Below, one piece after another: positions 34,324 to 43,155 of a stretch of DNA of 64,000 nt. The stretch comes from Streptomyces odontomachi (GTDB lineage: Bacteria > Actinomycetota > Actinomycetes > Streptomycetales > Streptomycetaceae). The position numbers and the translations under genes were made by a program. Position 1 is the first letter of the stretch. Every line of letters starts with the position of its first letter. The notes under the pieces are model-generated. The model made no database searches, was not told where the DNA came from, and worked only from the letters and a program-made list of their open reading frames with translations. The stretch spans positions 310,001-374,000 of the forward strand of contig NZ_JAMJWG010000006.1 of the NCBI RefSeq assembly GCF_024435355.1, read 5' to 3'.

Positions 34324-35195
34324 CCTGCCTCCTCCGCTGCGGCCAGCAAATCGGCTTCCGTGAGCGTCGACGGGTCGCGTGCCGTCTCCAGGCGTCGGGC
34401 CAGGGAGCCGTGTACCGCCTTGCGGATGCGGCGGCCGTCCAGGCCGGTGAGGTGTTTGCTCAGGCGGCGGTGGACGGCGGTGTCGTCGGCGAGGCGGCGT
34501 AGTGCGGGCCACTGGGCGGCCAGTTCGCGTAGGGAGTCGGCCACGATCTGCGGGACCACCGTCTCGTCGGGCAGGGTGGTGCGTACCACCAGGTCGGCGC
34601 GGGAGAGGAACGCGTCGTCCACCGCCTCGGCGAAGTTGGTGGTGACCACCAGCAGGGTGCCGGGGCGCGCGGCGCGCAACGCGTCCAGGCCGCTGAGGAC
34701 GGCGTCGGTGGCGCGGTGCACGTCGACCGGGTTGGTGTCGAAGGACGCCGCCCGGCGGCGCACCGCGAGCGACTCCACCTCGTCGAGGAGGACGAGGGTG
34801 TGGGGGCGTCGGGCGGCCAGTTCCGGCAGGGTCTCGTGGAAGAGACGGGAGACCGCGCGCTGGCTCTCGCCCAGCATCTCGCTGGGGAAGGCGTGCGGGT
34901 CGACCTCCACGAGCGTGGTCGCGCCGTGCGGCGCCAGGGTGCGCGCCGCGGCCTGCGCGAGGCCCTGGGCGAGGGTGGACTTGCCGGTGCCCGGCGGCCC
35001 GGCGAGCACCACGAGGCCGTGCGGAGCGACGGCCGAGCCGGCGAGCCGGGCCCCGTGCCTGAGCACCAGGACCGCGGTCGCGAGCAGCCGTTCCTTCAGG
35101 CCCGGTGGGGTGATGACCGCGTCCCAGGGCCCGTCGTGGTGGTCGGCCGGCAGGGCGTGCAGGCCGGACACCCCGTGCGGCAGTGTGGTGCTCAC
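34305..35195 (-). CDS. TRIP13/Pch2-like AAA+ ATPase
   Basis: This is a 296-residue AAA+ protein. Walker A is GPPGTGKS (66-73) and Walker B is LVLLDE (134-139). VEVDPHAFPSEMLGESQRAVSRLF, LLDEVESLAVRR, DAVLSGLDAL and VVTTNFAEAVDDAFLSRADLVV align by eye with the TRIP13/Pch2 subfamily, which remodels HORMA-domain proteins. The N-terminus is short, without the usual adaptor-binding domain. The GTG start has AAGGAG seven bases upstream and lies 19 bases after the bicupin stop, so the pair is coupled. It is last in the ABC-transporter-led operon. No HORMA or nucleotidyltransferase gene is nearby, so a metal- or enzyme-activating role is as likely as defence. Confidence 0.75.
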   Translation of the reverse strand: MSTTLPHGVSGLHALPADHHDGPWDAVITPPGLKERLLATAVLVLRHGARLAGSAVAPHGLVVLAGPPGTGKSTLAQGLAQAAARTLAPHGATTLVEVDPHAFPSEMLGESQRAVSRLFHETLPELAARRPHTLVLLDEVESLAVRRRAASFDTNPVDVHRATDAVLSGLDALRAARPGTLLVVTTNFAEAVDDAFLSRADLVVRTTLPDETVVPQIVADSLRELAAQWPALRRLADDTAVHRRLSKHLTGLDGRRIRKAVHGSLARRLETARDPSTLTEADLLAAAEEAGAERRV

Positions 35196-35214
35196 CGCCT
35201 GCTCCTTCCCGGTG

Positions 35215-36282
35215 TCACGGCCAGGTGGGCCGGGTGAGCTCCGGCCAGTCGACGGTCGACGGGTCGCCGGCCTGGGCGTCGCGGATGTGGTCCGGCGGCT
35301 CCTCGAAGAGCACCAGCGGATCGCACAGCGCCCGCATCGTCTCCAGCAGGCTGTCGAACATGTGGATGCGCACCACCTTGGCGGTGCGGTCGGGGCTGGT
35401 GTTGATGTGCTGGTGCCACAGGAAGTGGTCGACGACGATGATGTCGCCCTTCTTCCACGGGTGCCGCTCGCCGCCCTCGGGTTCGGTGCCGAGGTAGCTC
35501 TCGCCGGCGCCCTCGACCACGTACAGCCAGGCCTCGCCGGGGTGCCGGTGCATCGACTGGCCGCGTCCTGGGCCGATCTCGAACATGGCCATGGTGATGC
35601 CGGACGCCTGGTAGCCGATGGCTCGGTCGAGCAGGAAGGTGGTGCGGGTGCCGCGCGGGGTGTTGCGCAGTTCGAGCCCGTCCCAGGCGGTGTGCAGCCG
35701 TCCCGAGCGGCGCTGTTCCTGGTCGCGGGCGAGCCTGCGCAGTCGTGCCGCGTAGGGGTCCGCACCGTCCTGGCCGGGTGAGTAGGGCGGCCGGGGCGGC
35801 AGTTCGGCCACCGGGGTGTGCCCGGCGTCCTCGATCATGGCTATGCCCATGGTCTCCAGCAGGGGTTCGCTGGAGAAGGTGAGGTAACGGGCCGTGGTGT
35901 CACCGTCGTTGCCGCTGCGGTGCCAGCACCAGGCGGGCAGGTGCAGCGAGTCGCCGGGCCCCCAGTCGATGCGTTCGCCGTCGATCTCGGTCCACCCGTG
36001 GCCCGCGACCACGAACACCATCGCGTCCCAGGAGTGCCGGTGCACGGTGGTCACCGTGCCGGGGTCGAACTCGTGGGCGAGGGCGTCCATGGTGCGGGTG
36101 GGCCGGTCGCCGTCGGCACCCACGTACACGCCGACGCGGCTGCCGCGTGCGGTCGGGTGCAGGGCGACGTCCTCGTGGTGGACGATGGTGCGGTGGTTGG
36201 CGCGCCAGTCCTCGATGAACCGGGCCCGGCGGCGTTTTTGCACGTGGTAGTGGGTGACTTCGGTGGTGGTGTGGGTGGCCAA
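35215..36282 (-). CDS. Bicupin protein
   Basis: This is a 355-residue two-cupin protein. Cupin 1 (about 70-165) has TVHRHSWDAMVFVVAGHG and LPAWCWHRSGN. Cupin 2 (about 225-325) has SMHRHPGEAWLYVVEGAGE and VVDHFLWHQHIN, so both barrels keep His-rich metal sites. The start is TTG at 36282 with GGAG five bases upstream; no better start exists in frame before the protein-like sequence begins. It lies between the MFS gene (23 bases) and the AAA+ gene (19 bases) in the minus-strand operon. Probably Fe(II)-dependent; substrate unknown. Confidence 0.76.
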   Translation of the reverse strand: MATHTTTEVTHYHVQKRRRARFIEDWRANHRTIVHHEDVALHPTARGSRVGVYVGADGDRPTRTMDALAHEFDPGTVTTVHRHSWDAMVFVVAGHGWTEIDGERIDWGPGDSLHLPAWCWHRSGNDGDTTARYLTFSSEPLLETMGIAMIEDAGHTPVAELPPRPPYSPGQDGADPYAARLRRLARDQEQRRSGRLHTAWDGLELRNTPRGTRTTFLLDRAIGYQASGITMAMFEIGPGRGQSMHRHPGEAWLYVVEGAGESYLGTEPEGGERHPWKKGDIIVVDHFLWHQHINTSPDRTAKVVRIHMFDSLLETMRALCDPLVLFEEPPDHIRDAQAGDPSTVDWPELTRPTWP

Positions 36283-36305
36283 GGTGTCTCCCTGGGGGTC
36301 GGGGG

Positions 36306-37634
36306 TCAGCCGGCGGTGGGCGGCGCGTGGCTGCCTTCCGGCGGTGGGGCGGGTGGGTCGGTGGGGCCGGCGGGGTGGTCGTCGTCGGTGGGTGGGTTCG
36401 GTGCCGACTTCTCGTTCGCGGGTGGGTGCACGTCGTAGTCGCGCACCGTGCGGCCGCGCACCGCACTCAGGCCGCAGACGACGGTGGGCACCAGGCCGCC
36501 GAGGGTGAGCGCGGCGACGGGTCCTGCGGCGCCGGCGACGGCACCGACGAGGGTGTCGCCGAGCGCCGGTCCGCCGCGTGAGCACATCTGGTAGAGCGCG
36601 GAGACCCGGCCGCGCAGCCTGTCCGGGGTCTCCACCTGGACGGCGGCGTGCCGCACCGTCGTGGCGAGCGCGTCGGCGGCGCCCAGGGCGAGCGCCATCA
36701 CGATCGCCACCGCGAAGAAGGGGGCCTGGGCGAGACCGACGATCGCGAGACCGTAGGCGGCCGTTCCGCTCAGCACGAGGTGGCCGGATCGTGCGGTGCG
36801 CACCAGCCGGAACACCCACACCGAGCCGACCAGGGCGCCCGCCGACGGCGCGGCGGACAGCAGCCCGTACCCGGTGGCTCCGGCGTCCAGCCGGTCGGCG
36901 AACGCCGGCAGCAGCACCCGGTACGCGCCGAACAGGGTGGCCACCAGGTCGAGTCCCATCAGTTGCCAGACGATGGGGCGCCGGGCGACGTAGCCGATAC
37001 CCTCCCGCAGGCTCTCCCGCAGGGAGCGGCGAACGGTGTCGACGGCCAGCGGCGGAACCCGTAGCAGGGCGAGGACCAGCACCAGCACGGCGTAGGTGAC
37101 GGCGTCGAAGACGTACACCGCGCCGGGCCCGGCCACCGCGATGAGGAGCCCGGCCAGCGCAGGGCCGAGCAGGACGGCCAGTTCGCGTGAGGGGTTGAGC
37201 AGCGCGAAGGCCTCGACCAGCTGGTTCCGGGGCACCAGGGCGGGGATGAGGGCCTGCCGTGCCGGTTGGTCGAAGGTGGCGGCCGCGGTCGCGAGCAGCG
37301 CGGACACCAGCACGGTCCAGGTGGTGGCGACACCCGCGAGGGTGACGGCGGCCAGGCCTGCGGAGACCACGAGTGCCACGGCCTGGGCCGCCTGGAGCAG
37401 CCGCCGCCGGTCGAGCCGGTCGGCGTAGATCCCGCCGGCCGGGGAGAGCACCAGCAGCGCGAGGGCCTGGGCAAGGCCGACCAGGCCGACCTGTGCGGTG
37501 GACCCGGTGAGTTGGTAGACCTGGTAGAGATTGGCGGCGACGGCTCCCCGGGTCCCGATCTGGGAGAGCACGACCCCGCTCCAGTAGAGGTCGAAGTCGC
37601 GGTTGCGCAGCACCTCGGGGAGCGCCTTGGGCAC
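36306..37634 (-). CDS. MFS transporter (EntS/MFS_3-like)
   Basis: The 442-residue, 12-helix transporter begins with LPEVLRNRDFDLYWSGVVLSQIG, typical of the enterobactin-exporter-like MFS_3 group. It has the loop DRLDRRRLLQ between helices 2 and 3 and a hydrophilic 45-residue Pro/Asp tail. I chose GTG at 37634 because AGAGG precedes it; a GTG at 37664 is possible. It sits within the ABC transporter-bicupin-AAA+ operon. It may export a product or siderophore-like metabolite, but the direction is not visible from sequence. Confidence 0.82.
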   Translation of the reverse strand: MPKALPEVLRNRDFDLYWSGVVLSQIGTRGAVAANLYQVYQLTGSTAQVGLVGLAQALALLVLSPAGGIYADRLDRRRLLQAAQAVALVVSAGLAAVTLAGVATTWTVLVSALLATAAATFDQPARQALIPALVPRNQLVEAFALLNPSRELAVLLGPALAGLLIAVAGPGAVYVFDAVTYAVLVLVLALLRVPPLAVDTVRRSLRESLREGIGYVARRPIVWQLMGLDLVATLFGAYRVLLPAFADRLDAGATGYGLLSAAPSAGALVGSVWVFRLVRTARSGHLVLSGTAAYGLAIVGLAQAPFFAVAIVMALALGAADALATTVRHAAVQVETPDRLRGRVSALYQMCSRGGPALGDTLVGAVAGAAGPVAALTLGGLVPTVVCGLSAVRGRTVRDYDVHPPANEKSAPNPPTDDDHPAGPTDPPAPPPEGSHAPPTAG

Positions 37635-37691
37635 GGTACGCCTCTGCTTCCTGGGCCCCCGCACGCTCGGCCGGGGCCCGGGGCGGGCTGG

Positions 37692-38873
37692 TCAGTCGAC
37701 GGGGACGAGGGCGACCTTCTCCGGGGCGATGGCGAGGTGCACCTCGGTCCCGGGGGCGAGGGACACGGACGGGTTGGAACGGCTGCGTACCTTCAGGTCG
37801 CCGACCTCGGTGATGTGGTCGATGGCGTCACCGAGGAAGGCTCGGTTGCGCACCTTGCCGGACCAGGTGTTGGTGCCGTCGGTGTGCGGTTTCTCGGAGA
37901 CGTCGACGCTCTCCGGGCGGATCGACAGCAGCACCTTCTCGCCCGGCGCCGGCTTGCGCGGACAGTTCGCCGCGACCAGCCGTCCCTGGCTGGTCTCCAC
38001 CACGACGTCGTTGCCCTGCACCTCCAGCACGTCGGCCTCGATGAAGTTGGAGGTGCCGATGAACTCGGCGACGAACCGGGTGGCGGGGCGGGTGTAGATC
38101 TCGCGTGGCTTGCCGATCTGCTCGATGCGGCCCTCGTTCATCACCGCGATCCGGTTGGACATCACCAGCGCCTCGGACTGGTCGTGGGTGACGTAGACGG
38201 CGGTCAGGCTCAGCTCCCGCTGGAGCCGTTTGAGCTCGAAGCGCATGGACTCGCGCAGCTTGGCGTCCAGGTTGGACAGCGGCTCGTCGAGCAGCATCAG
38301 CTCCGGCCGGGTGACCAGGGCCCTGGCCAGCGCGAGCCGCTGCTGCTGGCCGCCGGAGAGCTTGGTGGCCGGTCGGGACGCGTAGCCGCCCAGCTCGATG
38401 ACCTCCAGGGCCTGCTGGACCCGCTCCTCGATCTCCCGGCGGTCCGGGCGCTTGATGCGCGGCATGACGTCCAGCGGGAACGAGACGTTCTTGAAGACGG
38501 ACATGTGCGGCCAGATCGCGTACGACTGGAAGACCATGCCGAAGCCGCGCCGGTTGGCCCGCAGGTTGACGCCCTTGTCCGCGTCGAACAGCACCCGCTC
38601 GCCCAGCCTGACCCGGCCGGCGGTGGGGCGCTCGAGTCCGGCCACGGAGCGCAGGGTGGTGGTCTTGCCGCAGCCCGACGGGCCGAGCAGGGTGAACAGT
38701 TCACCGTCGTGGACCTCGAAGTCGATCCCGTCGACGGCGAACACCCGGGCCTGCGGTGCGGCCGGGTCCTCCTGCGCCCCGCTCCCCCGTCCCCCGAGCC
38801 GGCGAGCGAGGCTGCGGCGTGGGGAGCCCGCTGTGGACTCGTAGCTCTTGGCAAGGGATTCGACAGTCAGCAT
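37692..38873 (-). CDS. ABC transporter ATP-binding protein (Fe3+/polyamine type)
   Basis: The 393-residue ATPase has Walker A GPSGCGKTT, signature LSGGQQQRLALARAL, Walker B LMLLDEPLSNLD, H-loop VYVTHDQ, and a C-terminal TOBE-like regulatory domain from about residue 280. A Pro/Arg/Ser-rich insertion of about 30 residues lies before the Walker A (12-42). It lies 20 bases after the permease and belongs to the FbpC/PotA group. The module may import iron for the iron-dependent oxygenases, or a carboxylated substrate. Confidence 0.9.
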   Translation of the reverse strand: MLTVESLAKSYESTAGSPRRSLARRLGGRGSGAQEDPAAPQARVFAVDGIDFEVHDGELFTLLGPSGCGKTTTLRSVAGLERPTAGRVRLGERVLFDADKGVNLRANRRGFGMVFQSYAIWPHMSVFKNVSFPLDVMPRIKRPDRREIEERVQQALEVIELGGYASRPATKLSGGQQQRLALARALVTRPELMLLDEPLSNLDAKLRESMRFELKRLQRELSLTAVYVTHDQSEALVMSNRIAVMNEGRIEQIGKPREIYTRPATRFVAEFIGTSNFIEADVLEVQGNDVVVETSQGRLVAANCPRKPAPGEKVLLSIRPESVDVSEKPHTDGTNTWSGKVRNRAFLGDAIDHITEVGDLKVRSRSNPSVSLAPGTEVHLAIAPEKVALVPVD

Positions 38874-38893
38874 CCCTGGTGTCCCTTCGGGGG

Positions 38894-40690
38894 TTACTGG
38901 TTCGGGGCGTCGCTCTGGAGCCCGAAGCGGGCCCCGAGCCGGTAGGCGACGCAGACGAGGACGACGAGGATCGCTACCATGCAGACGCCCAGCGCGGCGA
39001 GCGTGGTGAACTGGCCGTTTTCGAACTGCTCCCAGATGAGGACGGAGAGCACTTCCTTGCCGGGGCTGTAGAGCAGGATGGTGCTGGACAGCTCGCGGAA
39101 GGACACCACGAGGATGTAGATCCAGCCGGCCAGCACACCGCCGCTCATCAGCGGCAGCAGCACCCGCCGGAAGGTCTGGAACCACGACGCGCCGCAGACC
39201 TCGGCGGACTCCTCCAGTTCCGGTGCCATCTGGGACATCGCGGCCGAGGCGTACCGCATCCCGTACGGCAGGTACCGGGTGCAGTAGGACAGCAGCAGGA
39301 TGAGCAGGGTGCCGTAGATCGGCAACGGCACCCGCAGGTAGACGAAGGCGAGGGCGAGGCCGAGGACCAGGCCCGGTATCACGATCGGGGTGAAGGCGAG
39401 CAGGTCGAGCAGCCGCCGGCCGGGTGCCTTGGTGCGCAGCACCACCCACGCCACCACCGAGGTCAGCGCCATTACGATGGTGGCCGCGCCGACACCGAGC
39501 AGCACCGAGTTCTTCAACGCGGTGAAGGCGAGCGGGGTGTCCAGCACCTGGCGGTAGTTGGCGAGCGACATCGAGGCGAACGCCTTGCGGGTGGGCGCCG
39601 TGTAGTGGCTGAGCAGCGATGCGTACACCAGCACGGCGACCGGCAGCACCACCGTGACCAGGAAGTAGACGACCACTGAGGCCCCCACCCACGGCCTGGC
39701 CCGCCCCAGCTCCACCGGCCGGGGGCGGAACGCCTTGCCGGTGACGGTCTGGAAGGTGCGGGTGGAGCGCTGCAACCAGCCGGAGAGCAGCACGCCTGCG
39801 GCGGCGATGGCGAGCAGTCCGATGGCCAGCGCTCCGGCGGCACCGTAGTCGATCGGGTAGGCGCGCAGCACGAAGTAGATGCGGCTGGTGAAGACGTAGA
39901 TGCCGTTCTGCAGGCCGAGCAGCCCCGGCACCTCGAAGCTCTCCAGCGACTGCACGAACATCAGCAGCGCTGCGGAGATCATCGCGGGCCGCATCAGCGG
40001 CAGCGTGACCCGGCGCAGCACGGTCACCCGGCGCGCCCCCGACATCGCCGCGGACTCCTCCAGGGACGGGTCCATGGCCCGGAAGGCGGCCACCATCAGC
40101 AGGAACGCCACGGGCGCCAGGTGCAGTCCCTGGACCCAGATCATGCCCCAGACGCTGTAGATGTTGATCGGGGTGATGCCGAACAGCGGCTTGAAGACGA
40201 GCTGGTTGACCACGCCGGTGGTGGGGTCGCCGAGGAAGATCCAGGAGGTGGCGTAGAGGATGCCGGGCACGATCAGCGGCACCAGGGACGCGGCGAAGAA
40301 CAGGCCCTTGAACGGGGTGTCGGTGCGCACCTGGATGTACGCCAGCACGGTGCCGAGGACCAGCGCGAACGCGGCGGCGCCGACGGCGAAGCCCAGCGAG
40401 TTGAGCATCATCGAGCCGGCTTCGGAGTTGCCGCCGTAGGCGCGCGCGAAGGCGTCGACGGAGAAGCCGCTGCCGTCGGCGCTCAGGAAGGTGTCGTGGA
40501 CGAGGTAGCCGAGCGGCACCAGCGCCAGGTAGCCGACGACGAGGACGGAGCCGCCGACCAGCAGGCCCTGGAGGGTGCAGAGCCTCCTGAGGAGGCCTGC
40601 GAGTGAGCCGGGGGCCGCGGACTCGGGCGGCTGCGGGGTGGGGCCGCGCGGGGTGTCGTGCGGGGTGGTCGTGGTGGACGCGAGAGCCAC
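38894..40690 (-). CDS. ABC transporter permease, fused two-domain (FbpB-like)
   Basis: The 598-residue protein has two six-helix transport domains in tandem. Each ends in the EAA-type loop that contacts the ATPase (ESAAMSGARRVTVLRRVTLPL near 225 and ESAEVCGASWFQTFRRVLLPL near 510). This fused form is typical of Fe(III) and aminoethylphosphonate importers. The GTG start at 40690 is four bases after the substrate-binding gene stop, so translation is coupled. Confidence 0.9.
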   Translation of the reverse strand: MALASTTTTPHDTPRGPTPQPPESAAPGSLAGLLRRLCTLQGLLVGGSVLVVGYLALVPLGYLVHDTFLSADGSGFSVDAFARAYGGNSEAGSMMLNSLGFAVGAAAFALVLGTVLAYIQVRTDTPFKGLFFAASLVPLIVPGILYATSWIFLGDPTTGVVNQLVFKPLFGITPINIYSVWGMIWVQGLHLAPVAFLLMVAAFRAMDPSLEESAAMSGARRVTVLRRVTLPLMRPAMISAALLMFVQSLESFEVPGLLGLQNGIYVFTSRIYFVLRAYPIDYGAAGALAIGLLAIAAAGVLLSGWLQRSTRTFQTVTGKAFRPRPVELGRARPWVGASVVVYFLVTVVLPVAVLVYASLLSHYTAPTRKAFASMSLANYRQVLDTPLAFTALKNSVLLGVGAATIVMALTSVVAWVVLRTKAPGRRLLDLLAFTPIVIPGLVLGLALAFVYLRVPLPIYGTLLILLLSYCTRYLPYGMRYASAAMSQMAPELEESAEVCGASWFQTFRRVLLPLMSGGVLAGWIYILVVSFRELSSTILLYSPGKEVLSVLIWEQFENGQFTTLAALGVCMVAILVVLVCVAYRLGARFGLQSDAPNQ

Positions 40691-40694
40691 GTGA

Positions 40695-41807
40695 TCACCC
40701 CTTGACCTGGTCGACGCCGCGCAGCAGCGCGTCGTACTTCTTGTCCCACTCGGTGTCGTTGCGAGAGAGGCCCTCGACGTCGAACTGGGTCAGCTTGATG
40801 CCGTCGAGGCTCTTGTCGCCGGGCACCTTCGTGGACGGGCTCAGACCGAGGTCGACCAGCTCCTTCTGGCCGTCACCGAGCAGCCAGGCGTAGAACAGCC
40901 AGGCGGCCGCGGGGTGCTTGGCGTCCTTGATCAGGCCGATGCCGTTGGGGCGGGCGAAGGCGGGTACGGAGGAGTGGCCGCTCTTCGGCAGATGGGCCAC
41001 GGGGGCGCCGCCGCGGGCCGCGCGATCGGTGATGTATGTGTAGTTCATCGCCTCCAGCGGGCTCTGTCCCGCACCGAGGAACTGCATCATCGTGGTGTGG
41101 CCCTTGGCGACCTTGCTGTTGGCCGCGATCGCCTTCCACAACTTGTCGACCTGGTCCTGGGACTTGCCGTGGTCGAGCCAGTACTTGGTGACGTTCTCGT
41201 ACCAGTCGCTGTCGCTGAGCTCCAGGGTGATCTTGCCCTTGTACCTGGGCAGCGCCAGGTCCTCCCAGCTGTGCGGTTCCTGCCCGGGTTTGATCAGGTC
41301 GGTGTTCCAGGCGGGTTGGAAGATGTTGAAGCGACTGGCCGTCCAGTGGTCGAACCTGCCGGCCTTGGCCACCTTGTCAAGGCCGGGACCGGTGTAGTCG
41401 GCCAGGTTGCCCTTGTCCGCGAGGACCGTCATCTCCAGGAAGTTGGTCTCCACCGCGTCGGCGCCGGGCCGGCCCGCCTGCTCCTCCTGGAGGGTGCGCT
41501 GGAGGACCGTCTCCGAGTTGCCGCGGAAGACGTCGACCTTGATGCCGTACTTCTTCTCGAACGCCTTGGCCACCGGGGTGGCGATGTCGGCGGTCATGGA
41601 GGTGTAGACGGAGAGCGAGCCCTCCTTCTTCGCCAGCTCCTCCGCCTTGGCCAGCTGCTTGCTCTTCGGCAGCCCCTTGAGCTGGTCGTAGACCTTGTCG
41701 GTCCGGGCGCTGCCGGCCCGCTGGCCCGGCGCACCGCCGCACCCCGCGACGAGCGTCACGGCCAGCAGGCCGCACAGCGGAAAGGTCAGGTTACGGGTGG
41801 TCCTCAT
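40695..41807 (-). CDS. ABC transporter substrate-binding lipoprotein (Fe3+-type)
   Basis: This is a 370-residue lipoprotein with lipobox LVAGC (Cys23). It belongs to extracellular solute-binding family 1, Fe(III)-like: GSLSVYTSMTADIATPVAKAFEKKYGIKVDVFRGNSE. The usual paired-Tyr iron site cannot be confirmed by eye. It lies four bases before the permease and 40 bases after a second, clearly related binding protein. The two share the segment NSETVLQR and overall length. Confidence 0.88.
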   Translation of the reverse strand: MRTTRNLTFPLCGLLAVTLVAGCGGAPGQRAGSARTDKVYDQLKGLPKSKQLAKAEELAKKEGSLSVYTSMTADIATPVAKAFEKKYGIKVDVFRGNSETVLQRTLQEEQAGRPGADAVETNFLEMTVLADKGNLADYTGPGLDKVAKAGRFDHWTASRFNIFQPAWNTDLIKPGQEPHSWEDLALPRYKGKITLELSDSDWYENVTKYWLDHGKSQDQVDKLWKAIAANSKVAKGHTTMMQFLGAGQSPLEAMNYTYITDRAARGGAPVAHLPKSGHSSVPAFARPNGIGLIKDAKHPAAAWLFYAWLLGDGQKELVDLGLSPSTKVPGDKSLDGIKLTQFDVEGLSRNDTEWDKKYDALLRGVDQVKG

Positions 41808-41847
41808 GACGGGGGTTGCTCCTACCGGGGGGTGCGAGGTGGTGGGT

Positions 41848-42951
41848 TCAGCCGGCCGAGGGGACACCCCTCAACAGGGCGTCGTAGTCGTCGCTCCACT
41901 TGGTGTCGTCGACCTCGGCGGTCTTCGGCAGGCTGTAGGTCTTGGCGCCTGCCGGAATGGGGTTCGCCACGCCGGGCACGTGCTTGGCCGCCGGGATCCG
42001 CTCGGACTTGGCCACGTCCTTCTGACCGGCGCCGAGCACCCAGTCGACCCAGAGCAGGGCGGCCGCCGGGTGGCGGGCGCTGGACATCAGGGCGACGCCG
42101 TTGGGCCGCAGGATCACCGGGTCGGCCGCGGGCCGCCAGGCCACGGGTGCGCCCTTCCTGGCCGCCTTGTCGATGGTGTGGCTGTAGACGGACGCGGCGG
42201 CGCCGAACTGGCCGGCGCTGAGGAGTTCGCCCTGGACCGTGTGGCCCTTGGTCACCTTGGCGTTGGCCACGATCTTCTTGAACAGGTCGTCGGTGGCGGA
42301 TTCGCTCATCCCGCGCTCCTGCGTGAGATAGGTGTGCATCGCCCCGTACCAGTCCCAGTCACCGACTTCCAACGAGACCTTCCCCTTCCACCGGGGGTCG
42401 GCGAGTTCGGTGAAGTCCCTGGGCTGCCGGCTCTTGGGGACGAGGGAGGTGTTCCAGCCGACCACGAAGGCGTTGAAGCGCTCCGCCGTCCATCCGCCCA
42501 GGCCCTTCGCCGCGGCCCTGAGGCCGTCCTTGGAGGGGCCCTCGTAGGGGCTGAGCAGGTGCGCCTTGTCCATCTCGCGCAGTTCGAGGTCGTTGGTGTC
42601 CACCACGTCGTTCTGGGGCTTGTTCGCCTGGTTCTCCTGGGTGACCCGTTGCAGAACGGTCTCCGAGTTGGCCCGGAAGGCGTTGACCTTGATGGCGGGG
42701 TAGACCTTTTCGAAGCCGTCCACGAGGTCCTGGATGTCGGTGTTCGAGGTGTACAGGTCGAGTACCGAGCCGTCCTTCTTGGCGTCGGTGAGCAGACGGT
42801 CGGTGCGCTGCTTTCCGGTCAGCGAGGCGTAGTCGGCGTAGAGATCGGAAGCGGCGGCGTTGCCCGTGGTCTGTGTGGTGGGGGCGTTTCCGCACCCCGC
42901 GAGGATCAGTCCGGTGACCACGAGACCGGCGGCAAGCGAACCATGACGCAT
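41848..42951 (-). CDS. ABC transporter substrate-binding lipoprotein, paralogue
   Basis: This is a 367-residue lipoprotein with lipobox LAGC (Cys20). DGSVLDLYTSNTDIQDLVDGFEKVYPAIKVNAFRANSETVLQRV shows the same family as its downstream neighbour, with modest similarity outside these blocks. Two binding proteins with one permease suggest two ligands. It is the first gene of the seven-gene minus-strand operon (SBP, SBP, permease, ATPase, MFS, bicupin, AAA+). A perfect FadR-type operator lies about 170 bases upstream. Confidence 0.88.
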   Translation of the reverse strand: MRHGSLAAGLVVTGLILAGCGNAPTTQTTGNAAASDLYADYASLTGKQRTDRLLTDAKKDGSVLDLYTSNTDIQDLVDGFEKVYPAIKVNAFRANSETVLQRVTQENQANKPQNDVVDTNDLELREMDKAHLLSPYEGPSKDGLRAAAKGLGGWTAERFNAFVVGWNTSLVPKSRQPRDFTELADPRWKGKVSLEVGDWDWYGAMHTYLTQERGMSESATDDLFKKIVANAKVTKGHTVQGELLSAGQFGAAASVYSHTIDKAARKGAPVAWRPAADPVILRPNGVALMSSARHPAAALLWVDWVLGAGQKDVAKSERIPAAKHVPGVANPIPAGAKTYSLPKTAEVDDTKWSDDYDALLRGVPSAG

Positions 42952-43119
42952 CGCGCACTCCTGGGCGAAGCCGGTCGCGGCCCTCGTCGGCGGGCGTTGG
43001 CGCAGGCAGCAAGGGGGTGACCGGGTGGCGGTCGGGATGTTCGTGCGGTGGGTTGGTGGGTCGAGACGGGTGCCGAGCAGAACGCTTCGGTGACTGCATA
43101 CAACACCAGCTTCGGTCTT

Positions 43120-43132
43120 ATGGTCTAACCAT
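43120..43132. promoter_or_regulatory. FadR-type operator ATGGT-N3-ACCAT
   Basis: A perfect palindrome ATGGTCTAACCAT lies in the 204-base gap upstream of the first substrate-binding gene. It matches the site at 32814 in both arms and spacing. A half-site TGCATACA (43095) nearby faintly resembles the other operator family and is not counted. Confidence 0.72.
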
Positions 43133-43155
43133 GGGACGTCGACGTTACCTCATTG

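Noticed and set aside
34305..35195. CBASS-type anti-phage operon around the TRIP13-like ATPase
   Set aside because: No HORMA, nucleotidyltransferase or effector gene is adjacent; neighbours are a bicupin, an MFS transporter and an ABC importer.
43090..43103. TGCATACAACACC as a further oxalate-type operator
   Set aside because: Only a half-site of seven to eight bases, without the CGTCGAC part; the adjacent FadR-type palindrome explains the promoter better.
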